Assembly (NCBI GenBank): GCA_032622095.1
Contig: CP136069.1
Coordinates: forward strand, 155,671,043-155,735,042
DNA length: 64,000 bases
DNA from: Siphonodentalium dalli
Lineage: Eukaryota > Mollusca > Scaphopoda > Gadilida > Siphonodentaliidae
Direction of reading: 5' to 3'
This document shows positions 48,231 through 57,699 of this stretch, piece by piece. Made by a program: the position numbers and the translations under genes. The notes below the pieces were generated by a model. It searched no databases. It was not told the origin of the DNA and worked only from the letters and a program-made list of their open reading frames with translations. Within the stretch, counting starts at the first letter, position 1; each line of letters begins with the position of its first letter.

Positions 48231-48605
48231 TTATAAGATGCATGGGGGAATACATCCCAAGCAAGCTTCATTCAATTTGCATGTCATCCTCCCCTGATTT
48301 TCTTGGTGGCTCTCCTAACACAGATGGGCGGGGTTAATACATGCTCTCACTCCACAGAGGTGGCTCGCTTCCTGCGCACCTGGGCCCCTGAATGGTGGAA
48401 TCTGTTGGCGAGTTAGTCGATCCCTTATTACTAGAGCTAGTCTGTGAGTTTTCATTCGCCTGTACGTGCCATCTGGCCATTTTACCCATATCACCCCATA
48501 TCCCTCATCCTGGGTACCGTGCCATACAAAGCAGGTCCCAAAAGGGCCCCCGAACCGACTTTTTTTGTTCAGTTTTCTAACATAATTTCTATAAAAAGCA
48601 TCCAT
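48231..48605 (-). pseudogene. I-PpoI-like His-Me finger endonuclease with one in-frame TAG
   Basis: Minus-strand ORF from ATG at 48,605. Residues about 35-60 (YGVIWVKWPDGTYRR, THRLAL) and SHLC-x4-C-x-NP-x-HLC near the end are the signature of the zinc-binding His-Me finger nucleases typified by I-PpoI; the His of SHLC is the expected catalytic base. TAG (48,315-48,317) follows HLC where that family has Trp. The frame then stays open for 27 more codons, with the expected downstream Asn (QENQGR) and a final Cys-rich zinc site, ending TAA at 48,231, only 35 bp from the transposase stop. Either a recent nonsense mutation or read-through. It is convergent with the transposase, recalling mudrA/mudrB of maize MuDR. 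Confidence 0.75.
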
Positions 48606-48702
48606 CTTGATATTAGTGAAGAAAATTTGAGAGTATGCTTGACTGAAATTCTAAAATAGGGTCTGGAAAGGATAAGGTACATTTTGGTTTGAGTGTGCTT
48701 TA

Positions 48703-49152
48703 GGTTAGAAGGAACTAAATGTTTTCCATAGGCGACAGTGCTAACATTTATCCACATTGTTGATAAATAATTGAGATCCCATACCTTTCTTTGCAAAAAT
48801 CAAAACCACTGGTCCTTAAGACAACTTAATGCACAATTGGATTTGTTTCCAGCCACGCCTTTTTCATTTAAAACTCGGCGCTTTTAATACTACCGTCAGA
48901 TTCGCAGAAAATTTCACTACCAAAATATATCTGGTACAACAAATTTATAAATGCTTTACAGACAACCTGAATGGACAGATTCATCAACCTCGCTTAAATG
49001 AATCAATAGACTATAAACTATATTTTATTTCACCACAAATTTCTTACTCATAGTATGACCCAATCAGCAGACAGAGTGTATTTTATGCTGCTTTGAGATA
49101 CCCTGTAAATTTAACAAGGGGCATAATCCACCCTATTTAGTTCCTTCTAACC
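48703..49152. repeat. Right 450-bp terminal repeat
   Basis: Same sequence as 44,225-44,674 in direct orientation, with the same 18-bp inverted ends. It lies 98 bp upstream of the nuclease ATG and so may hold that gene's promoter. Confidence 0.95.
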
Positions 49153-49156
49153 TTGT

Positions 49157-50523
49157 TGGTACAGATTATTTTCAATCGACGTTTTTTCAAGAGACTGTTT
49201 CATGAGAATTATGCATCAGGTGAAACTGCTAACACCATGGTTTGTGAGGTACACGTCATATAATATATTATGGCCACTTTGATCCGTTCGGCGCCAGTTG
49301 TTATTAGTAAAAAAAAAGCGATTAATACAGTTATTTCCATTTTCGCTGTAGTTATCACTGACTACAACGAGATTATTCAAAGAAAGCAAACATATCAGAT
49401 TATCAACACACAGGCATATTGGAATGGATTTATTTTCGTAATATTAAACCGGAAATAATTATAAATAAAATGCATATAAAAAAATAAACTCACATTTTGT
49501 TGACTCCAAAACATTGAACAGACGACCGGATATCCGTGCCAATAGGTACTCCACCGTGTTGGTGATACGCGGGTGACCGGTGTGTTAACTGAATTAACTG
49601 GCGTCGTATAGACCCATATCACACCATTAACTGACTATAGCATGACTTTTGACTAGATATCGCACACATAAATGGGAAAATGTATATGTGGATTTTATGG
49701 ACGCCCTATCATTTTAATGTGGACAACCTATTCCCTGAATACTTTTCAATATGGACGTCCTATCAGTATTATTTTTCACCACCGTGACAAAAATGCAATT
49801 ATGGAGACATCAATAAGTTAGATCACACGCGGTTTATGATGGGAATTGATGAATATATTCTGCAGAATAATAAACTAATTACGCAATAATATGCCGAAAA
49901 ATGGACAACACAATCATGCATTAACTTGTAAGTTTCGCGTGGACTTTGACTCTCTGAGACATCCGAGTATAGAGTAGAATTACCTCTCTTAGATCGATGT
50001 GTCAATATATGAACGACACGATTGCGTCGAGGGGAATGCTGATTGTCTGGTGTCAAACGCACCGCAGAAGCGACAAACTCCATGCAGCCCCCTCTACATT
50101 ATCACTGCGATATAGCACTGCCACGAGGATGGTACTTTGCGGCCCGATACATCTATTTTACATTTCGTCGGAACTATATTTAGTCATCAATTATCTTATT
50201 TTGACCACCAAAAGTTTGCAATAATGGTAATTCTTTCGGTATTGATAAGAACAATATGAACTGAGCCATATATACATATAGACAATTTTAATCCTAAAAC
50301 ATAAGAACTAAGAACGCGTAAGAAATCCTTACCAAATGTCCTTATGACAGTGGTACCCATGAACTTGTGTCGAATCTGCTTATAGTAAAGCTGTTCAGCG
50401 CCACAAAGCTAATGGCCATCACAGAAATAGATTTTATAAAATATATTGGTGCCGTAAACTCACAAAAATCGGGGTCCTTATAGCTATTATATAGTGCCTA
50501 TTGTAGCTATAGTGCCTATCTGT
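49157..50523. other. No confident gene
   Basis: Right flank of the composite element. 49,554-49,587 is identical (inverted) to 34,100-34,133. From about 50,470 the GTGCCTATAGTAGCTATA-type repeat begins. Confidence 0.35.
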
Positions 50524-51379
50524 GTAACACCTGGGACTAGTATACACAGAGAGAATTGATGAATCATAAATAGGAAAATTCCTCAATAGGTCGTATACAA
50601 TTTTATCAACTAATCACGATAAAAATCAACTAAAGATCACTACCAGTCCAAAATTTAATGTTTTTAGTTTAATATAAAACATATTTGTGTGGTCTTTGGT
50701 GCATGATTATGAAATGTATAAGCTATTAAATTTGTGTATTTTCTGAGTAAATGTGGCACAATCCGCGTTTTTCCAGACTTTGTTGATGTGTTTTTCAGAG
50801 ATATGGTTATAAATCATAATCAAAATGCCATTAATCCATTCTTTGGTTATATATGAAGCTTATAAAGTAATAAGATCGTGGTTCGTCTAATTTAACAAAG
50901 ATAATTTGAAGAAGTAACTTGACATAAAAGAGAATTGATGAATCATAAATCGGAAAATTAACAAATTTAACAAAGATAATTTGAAGAACTAATTTAGCGA
51001 ATTGCGTCATATTTTGATCATCATGGCGTCGTTTGCAAAGATAGCCCGTTTGATATGACACTTTCGTCTTATAACTGATTGAAAAAAATGCTTCATTAAA
51101 TGATTGTTCTGTAGATTCTTACATATTCCAACTGGTGTGATTTATCTTTTGTTCGTATCATCGATCACAGTACAGTAAAAAAGCATGAAAGTCGGCAAAA
51201 TCGACATGGTAGTTGGTGGCCAACTCTATGCGAGTGGGTATATAGAGAAACTTCATACGTTCAACACGATTTAAAACACGACCAAACTAAATTAGTTAAT
51301 CCAGTCGGTTCTAATCAAGAATATATATGACATTAAACAAATATTAGTACTAATAAATAAAATGTCTTGTTAAACTTAC

Positions 51380-51442
51380 CGTGTAACTGGATCCAAAAGA
51401 ATGAAATATCAGCAAAACAAATCCGTGCTCGCAGGCTAACAT
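51380..51442 (-). CDS. Signal-peptide exon inside the TIR element
   Basis: Minus strand: ATG at 51,442 opens 21 codons (MLACEHG then FVLLIFHSFGSSYT), a hydrophobic leader, ending exactly at ACG|GTAAGT. Phase 0. No second exon was identified inside the element; the exon could be a captured host fragment or an element gene. Product unknown. Confidence 0.4.
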
Positions 51443-51507
51443 TTGAATTACGACCGACTCCCGCGCTCTCACGGCAAGGTCATAAAACTAATTGGATCGC
51501 CGGGACG

Positions 51508-51520
51508 TGTTTATATAGGC
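51508..51520 (-). promoter_or_regulatory. TATA box for the minus-strand exon
   Basis: The minus strand reads GCCTATATAAACACG about 70 bp upstream of the ATG at 51,442 and about 25 bp inside the TIR. Confidence 0.45.
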
Positions 51521-51769
51521 GTAGAGGCAGTTGCCTATCCCTGTGTATACTAGTCCCAGGTAACACCTATATAGGTTATTGGGGTGATATAGTAGCTATA
51601 TCGTAAATAGTGCCTATAGCGTGTAACTGATATCGCATTCAGGATAAACCATATTACGCCCACCTGTTATTTGACAGACGCAGACACTCCCGCCAGAGGG
51701 CATATTCGCAGGCGGGGTTTCTAATTTTTCGAGCAGCCATTTTCAATCGAAGAATTAAGACAAAGAAAG

Positions 51770-51889
51770 ATGGACGCTTCCAATGACTCTGTTGAACTTT
51801 GGACGGAAGATGCTGTTGCGAAATGGCTGGACGACGCGGGATTGTCTGAATTAAAATCGGCATTTAGCACCACATTAGCACCACACTAA
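51770..51889 (+). CDS. Possible SAM-domain exon (partial gene)
   Basis: ATG in a good context (AAAGATGG) opens 39 codons: MDASNDSVELWTEDAVAKWL then DDAGLSELKSAF, matching the N-terminal half of a SAM domain (W-x3-V-x2-WL-x4-L-x5-F). After it three TTAGCACCACA repeats break the frame. A possible second exon follows at 52,128 after TTCTTCTTTTCAG. SAM domains mediate protein-protein contacts. May be a host gene remnant. Confidence 0.45.
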   Translation: MDASNDSVELWTEDAVAKWLDDAGLSELKSAFSTTLAPH

Positions 51890-52127
51890 TCGGTATTAGC
51901 ACCACATTTGTTGGAAATTATTATCATTATATCAATATCAAATGATAAACACACACACACACCGTCACCATTACTTCAATAATAATCCAACCTCTTGTTA
52001 ATTTTGTTTTCAAATTAGCCAGCGAATTATTATGTTCTCATTCCACAAAGTTGAGTTCCAGAACATTGACACTTGAATTAAAAAAAAAATTTGAACTTTA
52101 TTTAACTTTTTAAATTCTTCTTTTCAG

Positions 52128-52215
52128 CTCTTAGCAGAGATGAACAGTCAGAGGTCTGCAAATGTGGATGAGTCGGTGAAGATGAGTTTATCAGACCTCC
52201 GTTATAAAATATTGA
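52128..52215 (+). CDS. Candidate second exon
   Basis: Preceded by a polypyrimidine tract and TTTCAG. Reads LLAEMNSQRSANVDESV then KMSLSDLRYKILNKA; DLRYKIL resembles the last helix of a SAM domain, but the loop between is not typical. No donor is evident before the repeat array. Confidence 0.3.
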
Positions 52216-52224
52216 ATAAAGCAA

Positions 52225-52780
52225 ACTATATATTACTTAAAGTTAGGGACTATATAATACCTATTTGCTTTATAGCTACAGTAAGCTACTATATCGTAGC
52301 TAATTAGGTACCATATACTATCTAATTAGGTACTTTATAGTAGCTATATCATATGTAGGTACTACATGTATATATTACCTAAAGTTAGGGACTATATAAT
52401 ACCTAATTGCTGTATAGCTACTATATAGTAGCTAGTTAGGTACCATCTAATATCTAATTAGGTACTTTATAGTAGCTATATCATGTATATGTACTATATA
52501 GTACCTAAAGTTAGGCACTATATAATACCTAATTGCTGTAAAGCTACTATATAGTAGCTAATTCGGTACCATCTAATATCTAATTAGGTTCTTTATAGTA
52601 GCTATATCATATAGGTACTATATAGTACCTAAAGTTAGGCACTATATAATACCTAATTATGTACGTTATAGTAGCTATATCATATAGGCACTATATAGTA
52701 CCTAAACTTAGGCACTAACCCAGTGGTAACGATAGTGCCTATATAGGTACTATATAGTAGCTGTATTTTTAAGAGTGTAT
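52225..52780. repeat. AT-rich palindromic minisatellite, about 120-bp period
   Basis: About four units made of TATAGTAGCTATAT, TAATTAGGTAC and ACTATATAGTACCTAAAGTT, many of them self-complementary. The same motifs occur at 50,480-50,520 and 51,565-51,625 around the TIR element. Confidence 0.85.
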
Positions 52781-52789
52781 TTATAGAGG

Positions 52790-52973
52790 TATCGAACCCT
52801 GAATACTTCTTTGAATTCATCCGCCATCCTTATGTATATATATCATTCAGGGGCAGCAGGAAGACGACCAACCATGGTCATGCTGCTCATGTACAATACT
52901 TATCATATACTTGTTCATAATTTTGTTGCTATATCTTTTGTTATTGTACAAATAAAAACCAATCAATCAAATC
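52790..52973 (+). mobile_element. 5'-truncated LINE 3' end
   Basis: About 180 bp: conserved hairpin (52,851-52,888), AATAAA-like tail and (CAAT)n end AACCAATCAATCAAAT. The hairpin is homologous to the one at 62,184. Confidence 0.65.
52849..52889 (+). ncRNA. LINE 3' UTR stem-loop
   Basis: TCATTCAGGGGCAGCA...TGCTGCTC: 8-bp stem, 22-nt loop with GGAAGACGACCA. Covaries with the copy at 62,184. It is an RNA element within the transposon, not a separate gene. Confidence 0.6.
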
Positions 52974-53084
52974 TGAGCGGAGCGATGGGAAATAAATCTG
53001 ACTGGAGTTTGAGTAGCGATGTCGAAATATGTGTGCTGCCTTACTGCAGTAGTTTGGTAAAGCCCCTGTCGCACTCCGCTGCGA

Positions 53085-53541
53085 TCAGGCCGACGCTTGC
53101 ATTGCGCTGAAAAGGTACCAAAATATGAGTAACGCGCAGGAGGAGCGCGGAAAACTGTTCAAATTTTTTAAACAAGGTATGCTCTTATTCCGTTAACCAC
53201 GTTTTTATTGCGCTCTTATTACGACCCATTGCGTTCGTACTTTGTCAAGTCTCACGCTCTTACGCGCTCTCACTGTGCTTCCTCTACAATATAAACGTCC
53301 TCAGTGCGTCCAAGTCGCTGTCACTGTGTTGCTAGTACGTTCTCAATAGGTGTGCAAAACGTTCTCTATGCGTGGGCGCGGGGAGTATAAATAGCGCCTC
53401 ACGCGTGCTCCAGTCATAGTCAGTTTTTAGGTTGTGGGAATATATCCAACAATCCACAATAGACTAGTTGTCCACTAGTTGTCCGATTAAACCACTGTCA
53501 CACTGCAGGCAGGCGCTTGCATTGCGCTGAAAAGGTATCAA
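53085..53541 (+). promoter_or_regulatory. GC-rich promoter-like segment
   Basis: A TATAAATAG box at about 53,387-53,397 is followed about 30 bp later by CATAGTCAGTTTTT, containing the TCAGT initiator motif. It sits between two direct repeats of CGCTTGCATTGCGCTGAAAA (53,091 and 53,514). No coding ORF follows. A strong donor-like CAG|GTGAGT occurs at 53,933. Could be a retroelement or viral-type promoter, or a host TSS. Confidence 0.35.
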
Positions 53542-53640
53542 AGCGCCGAGCTAAACGCATTAATGTATCCAAGAACCGATTGGTGACGCAGTTGACACTG
53601 CATGGCTAGGACTGGAGAGGGTCCCCACGATCGTCCCTGA

Positions 53641-53812
53641 GCGCCAGAGCGCCGCGCTTGTTTTGTGCATGCACAAAACAAGCGCAGAGGTTCGGCGTTC
53701 TGACCAGGCCGCAGTACTGTCGTCGTGGCAACGAAAATCGAGCGACGTGAGCGTCCCGTTGACGTAGCAAGGATGCACACAAGCATGCACAAAATAAGCG
53801 CGACGCTCTGGC
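53641..53812. repeat. Inverted repeat with 32-bp perfect palindrome
   Basis: 53,654-53,685 is a perfect palindrome (GCGCTTGTTTTGTGCA and its complement). The segment GCCAGAGCGCCGCGCTTGTT is also inverted at 53,780-53,812. Overlapping minus-strand ORFs here are products of high GC. Confidence 0.8.
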
Positions 53813-54404
53813 ACTCATGCAGGGGCGATTTCGTTCCGATCCTTTTGTGATCAGAACCAGTCTGTATTCCGATTGTTTTTTATTTGGAGAAGTTTTTGAT
53901 GCGGAAAGGCGAAAATATGGATAACTGTTAACAGGTGAGTCTCTCGATATTTTGTCCGATGAGTATACTCTTTATCGGTCCCGAAAATTGGGCAATATGC
54001 CCTTATTTAGATAGTGACCATCGCTGAAACACGCGCTTATCTATGTGATTTACCATTCAAACATTGCATTGTGTTTATTACAACAAAAACGAAGCTATTT
54101 CGGTTTGTATCTCAAGGATATATGGTTATATGTTCTGTATAAAAGGCTCTAGCATCAAATACTAAAGTATGCATAGATCATTCAATCGGTTAAAACGAAA
54201 TCTCCAAAAATGGAACCGACTCGTTACTGATTTTGAGACTCAGATCAGGTTCTTTATATATCCGCGCGTCCGTGAATCACGGATCTTTAGTGATCGCGAC
54301 GTTCTGTTAGCAATTAGTGTATCTATACATTTGACTGGTTGTCTATTCCTCATCTGGACAACCAATCGGCTCTGTTTGTGAAAATTAATATGTCATAAAA
54401 AGGA

Positions 54405-54560
54405 CCCAAAATATAACATTATCAAAAGGACCCAAATTATTCCATGTATTGTCTATTTGTGGAAAATAGCATTCTCAAAAGTACCCAAATTATTCCATAT
54501 GTTGTCTATTTGTGAAAAATGCATCTTTAAAAGGGACCCAAATATCTCATATGTTGTCAC
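54405..54560. repeat. Tandem repeat, about 60 bp, three units
   Basis: Units share AAAAGGACCCAAATTATTCC and TGTTGTCTATTTGTG. Confidence 0.8.
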
Positions 54561-55514
54561 CCAGGTTTGTGTTACTGAAAACCTCACGTACGAGTAAAAC
54601 CCTCTCAAATACTACAAGGAACTTCGGGAAAATTCTTTATCACTCGTCCGTCTATAACTATTACATTGCAGCCACCCACATTATATAAGTAAACACACAT
54701 TTTAACTGACCCCCCCCCCCAATAATTTCTACGGTTATGAAAAGCTACTGGTAAACCTTGCTAAACCTCTCTATTAGGAGGCATGCCCCACTCTTGATGG
54801 ACAAATACTGGGAAAACAGTATTTGATACATAAAAATATACTATCATATAAAAACAAGACAAACCTAGTTGTTTAAGACCATGTATATAGGCTGCAACAA
54901 ATCCAAATATCACGAAACGTTTCAAAAAGATTTATCTACTTTCTAATAACTCAGTAATCTGTTCGTCCCAAATCAGAAGAATCCTGACAGTATATTGTGG
55001 GGTCACTAACGCGGGTCGTTGGAAATTAAGAAATAGGGGTGGTTTGCAATGTTAACTATATCAGCGTATATTGGAATAGTGGTAAATATGTATAAAATAT
55101 GTTGAAAAGATCAGTTCCATAAATAATATTGCATTAACATGCGATATGCAGTTAAGAGTAACCCCTAGTCATAACCAAACGTGTATCTAATTACAAACAG
55201 ATTGATTACATTCCCTGTTGAAATGGGAGCACCCCTCCGTGTATAAACCGCACGTAGTTGAAACTTCATCGGCCCACGAGACACGACAGTCTCGTGCAAA
55301 ATCACGGTTTGATGTGTGTCACACATTATATGCCTGTCGCGATATAGTGACCTAGTCCATACATTATATTGCATAACAGCAGGGTAGGCAACTCTATTTT
55401 ATTTTATTTTTCTATAGACTAGCTTACAATGCAAAGTAGAGTTGCCTCTCATGGACCGATTACATTATAATGTCAAGAGCCCAGTGACAGAGAGGTGTGA
55501 GCTTTAATGTGTTT
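54561..55514. other. No recognised gene; poly(C) at 54,711
   Basis: No exon-like structure found. Confidence 0.35.
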
Positions 55515-56247
55515 ATAATAATTTGAGCGCCAAACTAGATCAAGAATTTGATGATCAAGATAATCCCCATATGGACTTTGCCCTGGTAAACCAAAACTGT
55601 AAATATTTCTCGCCTGAACAATTTAGAACAGAAATAAGAAAAGAATCAAGCTACTTCTAAATAATAGGACTAAATTGTCGGAGCTTAAATGCAAATTGGG
55701 ATTCATTAACTCAATTTTTGGTTGAAACACAAGAAAAAGAAAATGTCTTTGATATAATTGCACTAAGCGAAGTTTTAAAAATAAATAATGCAGCAGAATT
55801 ATCCCTATCCGGATATCAGAATATCGAATACAAAACAAGACCAGAGACCGATGACGGTAGAGGTGGAGTCGGGCTCTTTAATCGGGAAAATCTGTCATAT
55901 TGTGCAAGACCTGATCTTTCGGTATTTATTCCACATGTGATAGAAACGATTTTTGTTGAACTTAATCCAGGCAAACCAAATCGATGCATAATTGGCAGCA
56001 TATATAGACCAAACACTGCTCCGAGGGCAGATATTGATAAATTTATGAAAGAGATTGATGGCATTATGGGTAAACTAAATCAAACAAACTGTAAAGCATA
56101 TCTTATAGGTGACTTCAATATAGATCTTTTGAATTTCGACAATCATGAAAAAACGCGTACTTTCCTCGATAACGTTTTCACTCTCGGGTTCACTCCTAGC
56201 ATTACGAAACCAACCAGGATAACTGAACACTCTGGTACTTTAATTGA
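55515..56247 (+). pseudogene. LINE A, endonuclease (EEP) domain part
   Basis: Apurinic-type endonuclease of a CR1/jockey-type LINE: NCRSLNANWDSL (about 55,672), catalytic-Glu segment ALSEVLK, GRGGVGLF, IGSIYRPN and IGDFNIDLL (Asp/Asn motif). One TAA at about 55,658 lies between an upstream in-frame segment and the domain. The frame breaks off at TLID (56,247), before the expected SDH motif, where the foreign block 56,248-59,400 begins. The rest of the element resumes at about 59,400. Confidence 0.8.
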
Positions 56248-56439
56248 CCCGGCGGCTATTGTTTCGGGTAGGTGTTGGGGCAGGTGTGATAATCCTCAAC
56301 ATCACAGAGCTGCCGACTATAGTTTTTATCATAATTGTTACTGGGAATTGGTGGCGATGGCTAATTTCGACGGCGATGAGCGGCCGGACGATGAGGATAA
56401 TTGGGGTTTTTGGAAAATTCAAAACTCGAGGAATACAGC

Positions 56440-57557
56440 GCGTAGAGGGCTCATTTTGGTGTCTAAAGAAAGGCCGATATGCGCCCTATCCACACATATT
56501 AACCCCGCCACTGAACGGACACCGGAAGTTGCATTATGAACTCTCTTGAAATGTCTGATGGATGTTCGGGTGTGAGCAAGATAACACCAACTGCAGTTTT
56601 CGGTTTGTCGTTCTTGGACCAATTGTGTCGTGGTGATTCCATAGCTGGCGGCCATGGCTCCCTTCCACCCAGAACTCGGTGATGTAATCCGTGAACTTGG
56701 TGACGTTTTCTTCGAGACCTGTGTTGCTTGTCGCAGGGAAATCGTCCAGCGCTTCGAACCAGGCATCACCAACCATCTCGACAGTAACCATAGGGCGGGC
56801 TAGAGCTCTTCTTATGAGGGTCTTTTGGTCGTTGCCTTCAGTGTCTTCGTATAGCTGCTGTAGGTGGCATTTCTTAACATTCTTCAGCACTGCTTGGCCG
56901 TAATGGAATAGGCATCCTTTCATTGTAGCTGACGGAAATGTAGCTGCCAGGGCGTTTTGGGCAGCTGTCTCACGTTCCATCACAGAAGATCGTTCCGGCA
57001 ACAGCTAAATTTTCTAGATTTTCTCTGGTCGCGAATATCAGAATCTTTTCAGCATGGTTAAATTATAAACATTAATAGAGTTATTACTTGCTTAGTATTC
57101 TCTATTCTTTAATAATAATTATAATATATATAATATAACATTACACCAGTTTTACTTTAGTTATTACTTGCTTAGTTTTCTTTCTGAATACTAATATAAA
57201 GAGCGTTGCCAGATTAATGAGATTGCGAAATTAAATTTACCCAGTACATACTTCCTATTTCTTCCTGGTATAGCGTTGTTACTGGCTTGTTACTTGTCTT
57301 AACAAGCTTTTTGAGGTCTGCAATCCAGGAATCTGCTGCTACTTGGTTGAAATCAAGTTCGTGGTTATGGTTGCCGCTGTTGGATATCACCATATCGTTC
57401 TCAGTGTTGGTGGTTGCACGGCAGTCTTTCTTGCAACATCGCCAATGAATTCGATCATTTCTCCTTGATTTAACGTGAATTTGTAGTCATCATATACCAG
57501 ATACTTTCCACCTCTAGTATTTGGAATATAATTTACGTTCACTTGTGTGCTTGCCAT
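56440..57557 (-). pseudogene. FLYWCH-MULE transposase relic
   Basis: Minus strand. From ATG at 57,557: FLYWCH-type zinc finger (NTRGGKYLVYDDYKF, frameshift, WRCCKKDCRATTN ... NHNHELD). After about 240 bp of non-coding sequence comes the MULE transposase core (56,995-56,540): AAQNALAATFPSATMKGCLF with HYGQAV, then DAWFEALDDFP, a W-x-EG segment and LWNHHDT with RTTN. Known: FLYWCH plus MULE is the domain order of metazoan Mutator-like transposases. Several frameshifts; the first catalytic region is not visible. It belongs to a different MULE lineage from the 44-49 kb element. Confidence 0.7.
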
Positions 57558-57699
57558 CGTGTTTATGTCAGACCAGGGAATCTAACAGTATATATATTCA
57601 GTAGTGAACTCTACTTAAAACACTGATAATAATTCATAATACATCTTTACAAACAAATAATAAAACGTGTAAAATAAATAAACTTAATATGGCTCACGC

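Larger units (their letters stand above)
44225..49152. mobile_element. Composite DNA transposon with 450-bp terminal direct repeats
   Basis: Two 450-bp direct repeats (44,225-44,674 and 48,703-49,152) flank a 4.0-kb centre holding a Mutator-like transposase gene (+) and a His-Me finger nuclease ORF (-). I count two differences between the repeats. Each repeat starts GGTTAGAAGGAACTAAAT and ends with its exact inverse, so the whole unit also has these 18-bp TIRs. TTGT stands on both outer sides (44,221-44,224 and 49,153-49,156); inner flanks do not match, so the pair moved as one unit. The ends are not TG...CA and there is no RT, so it is not an LTR retrotransposon. Confidence 0.8.
50533..51557. 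mobile_element. 1.0-kb TIR element with 7-9 bp target duplication
   Basis: CTGGGACTAGTATACACAG (50,531-50,549) is perfectly inverted at 51,541-51,559. GTAACACCT occurs on both sides (50,524-50,532 and 51,560-51,568); two bases overlap the TIR, so the duplication is 7-9 bp, compatible with a MULE. The interior has direct repeats (AGAATTGATGAATCATAAAT twice; AACAAAGATAATTTGAAGAA twice) and, near the right end, a promoter and first exon on the minus strand. Confidence 0.7.

Noticed and set aside
44225..49152. LTR retrotransposon
   Set aside because: No TG...CA ends, primer-binding site, gag, protease or RT; the gene is a DNA transposase.
53538..53818. Three overlapping minus-strand ORFs rich in Cys/Ala/Arg
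   Set aside because: Overlap in all frames within a GC-rich inverted repeat; no domain.
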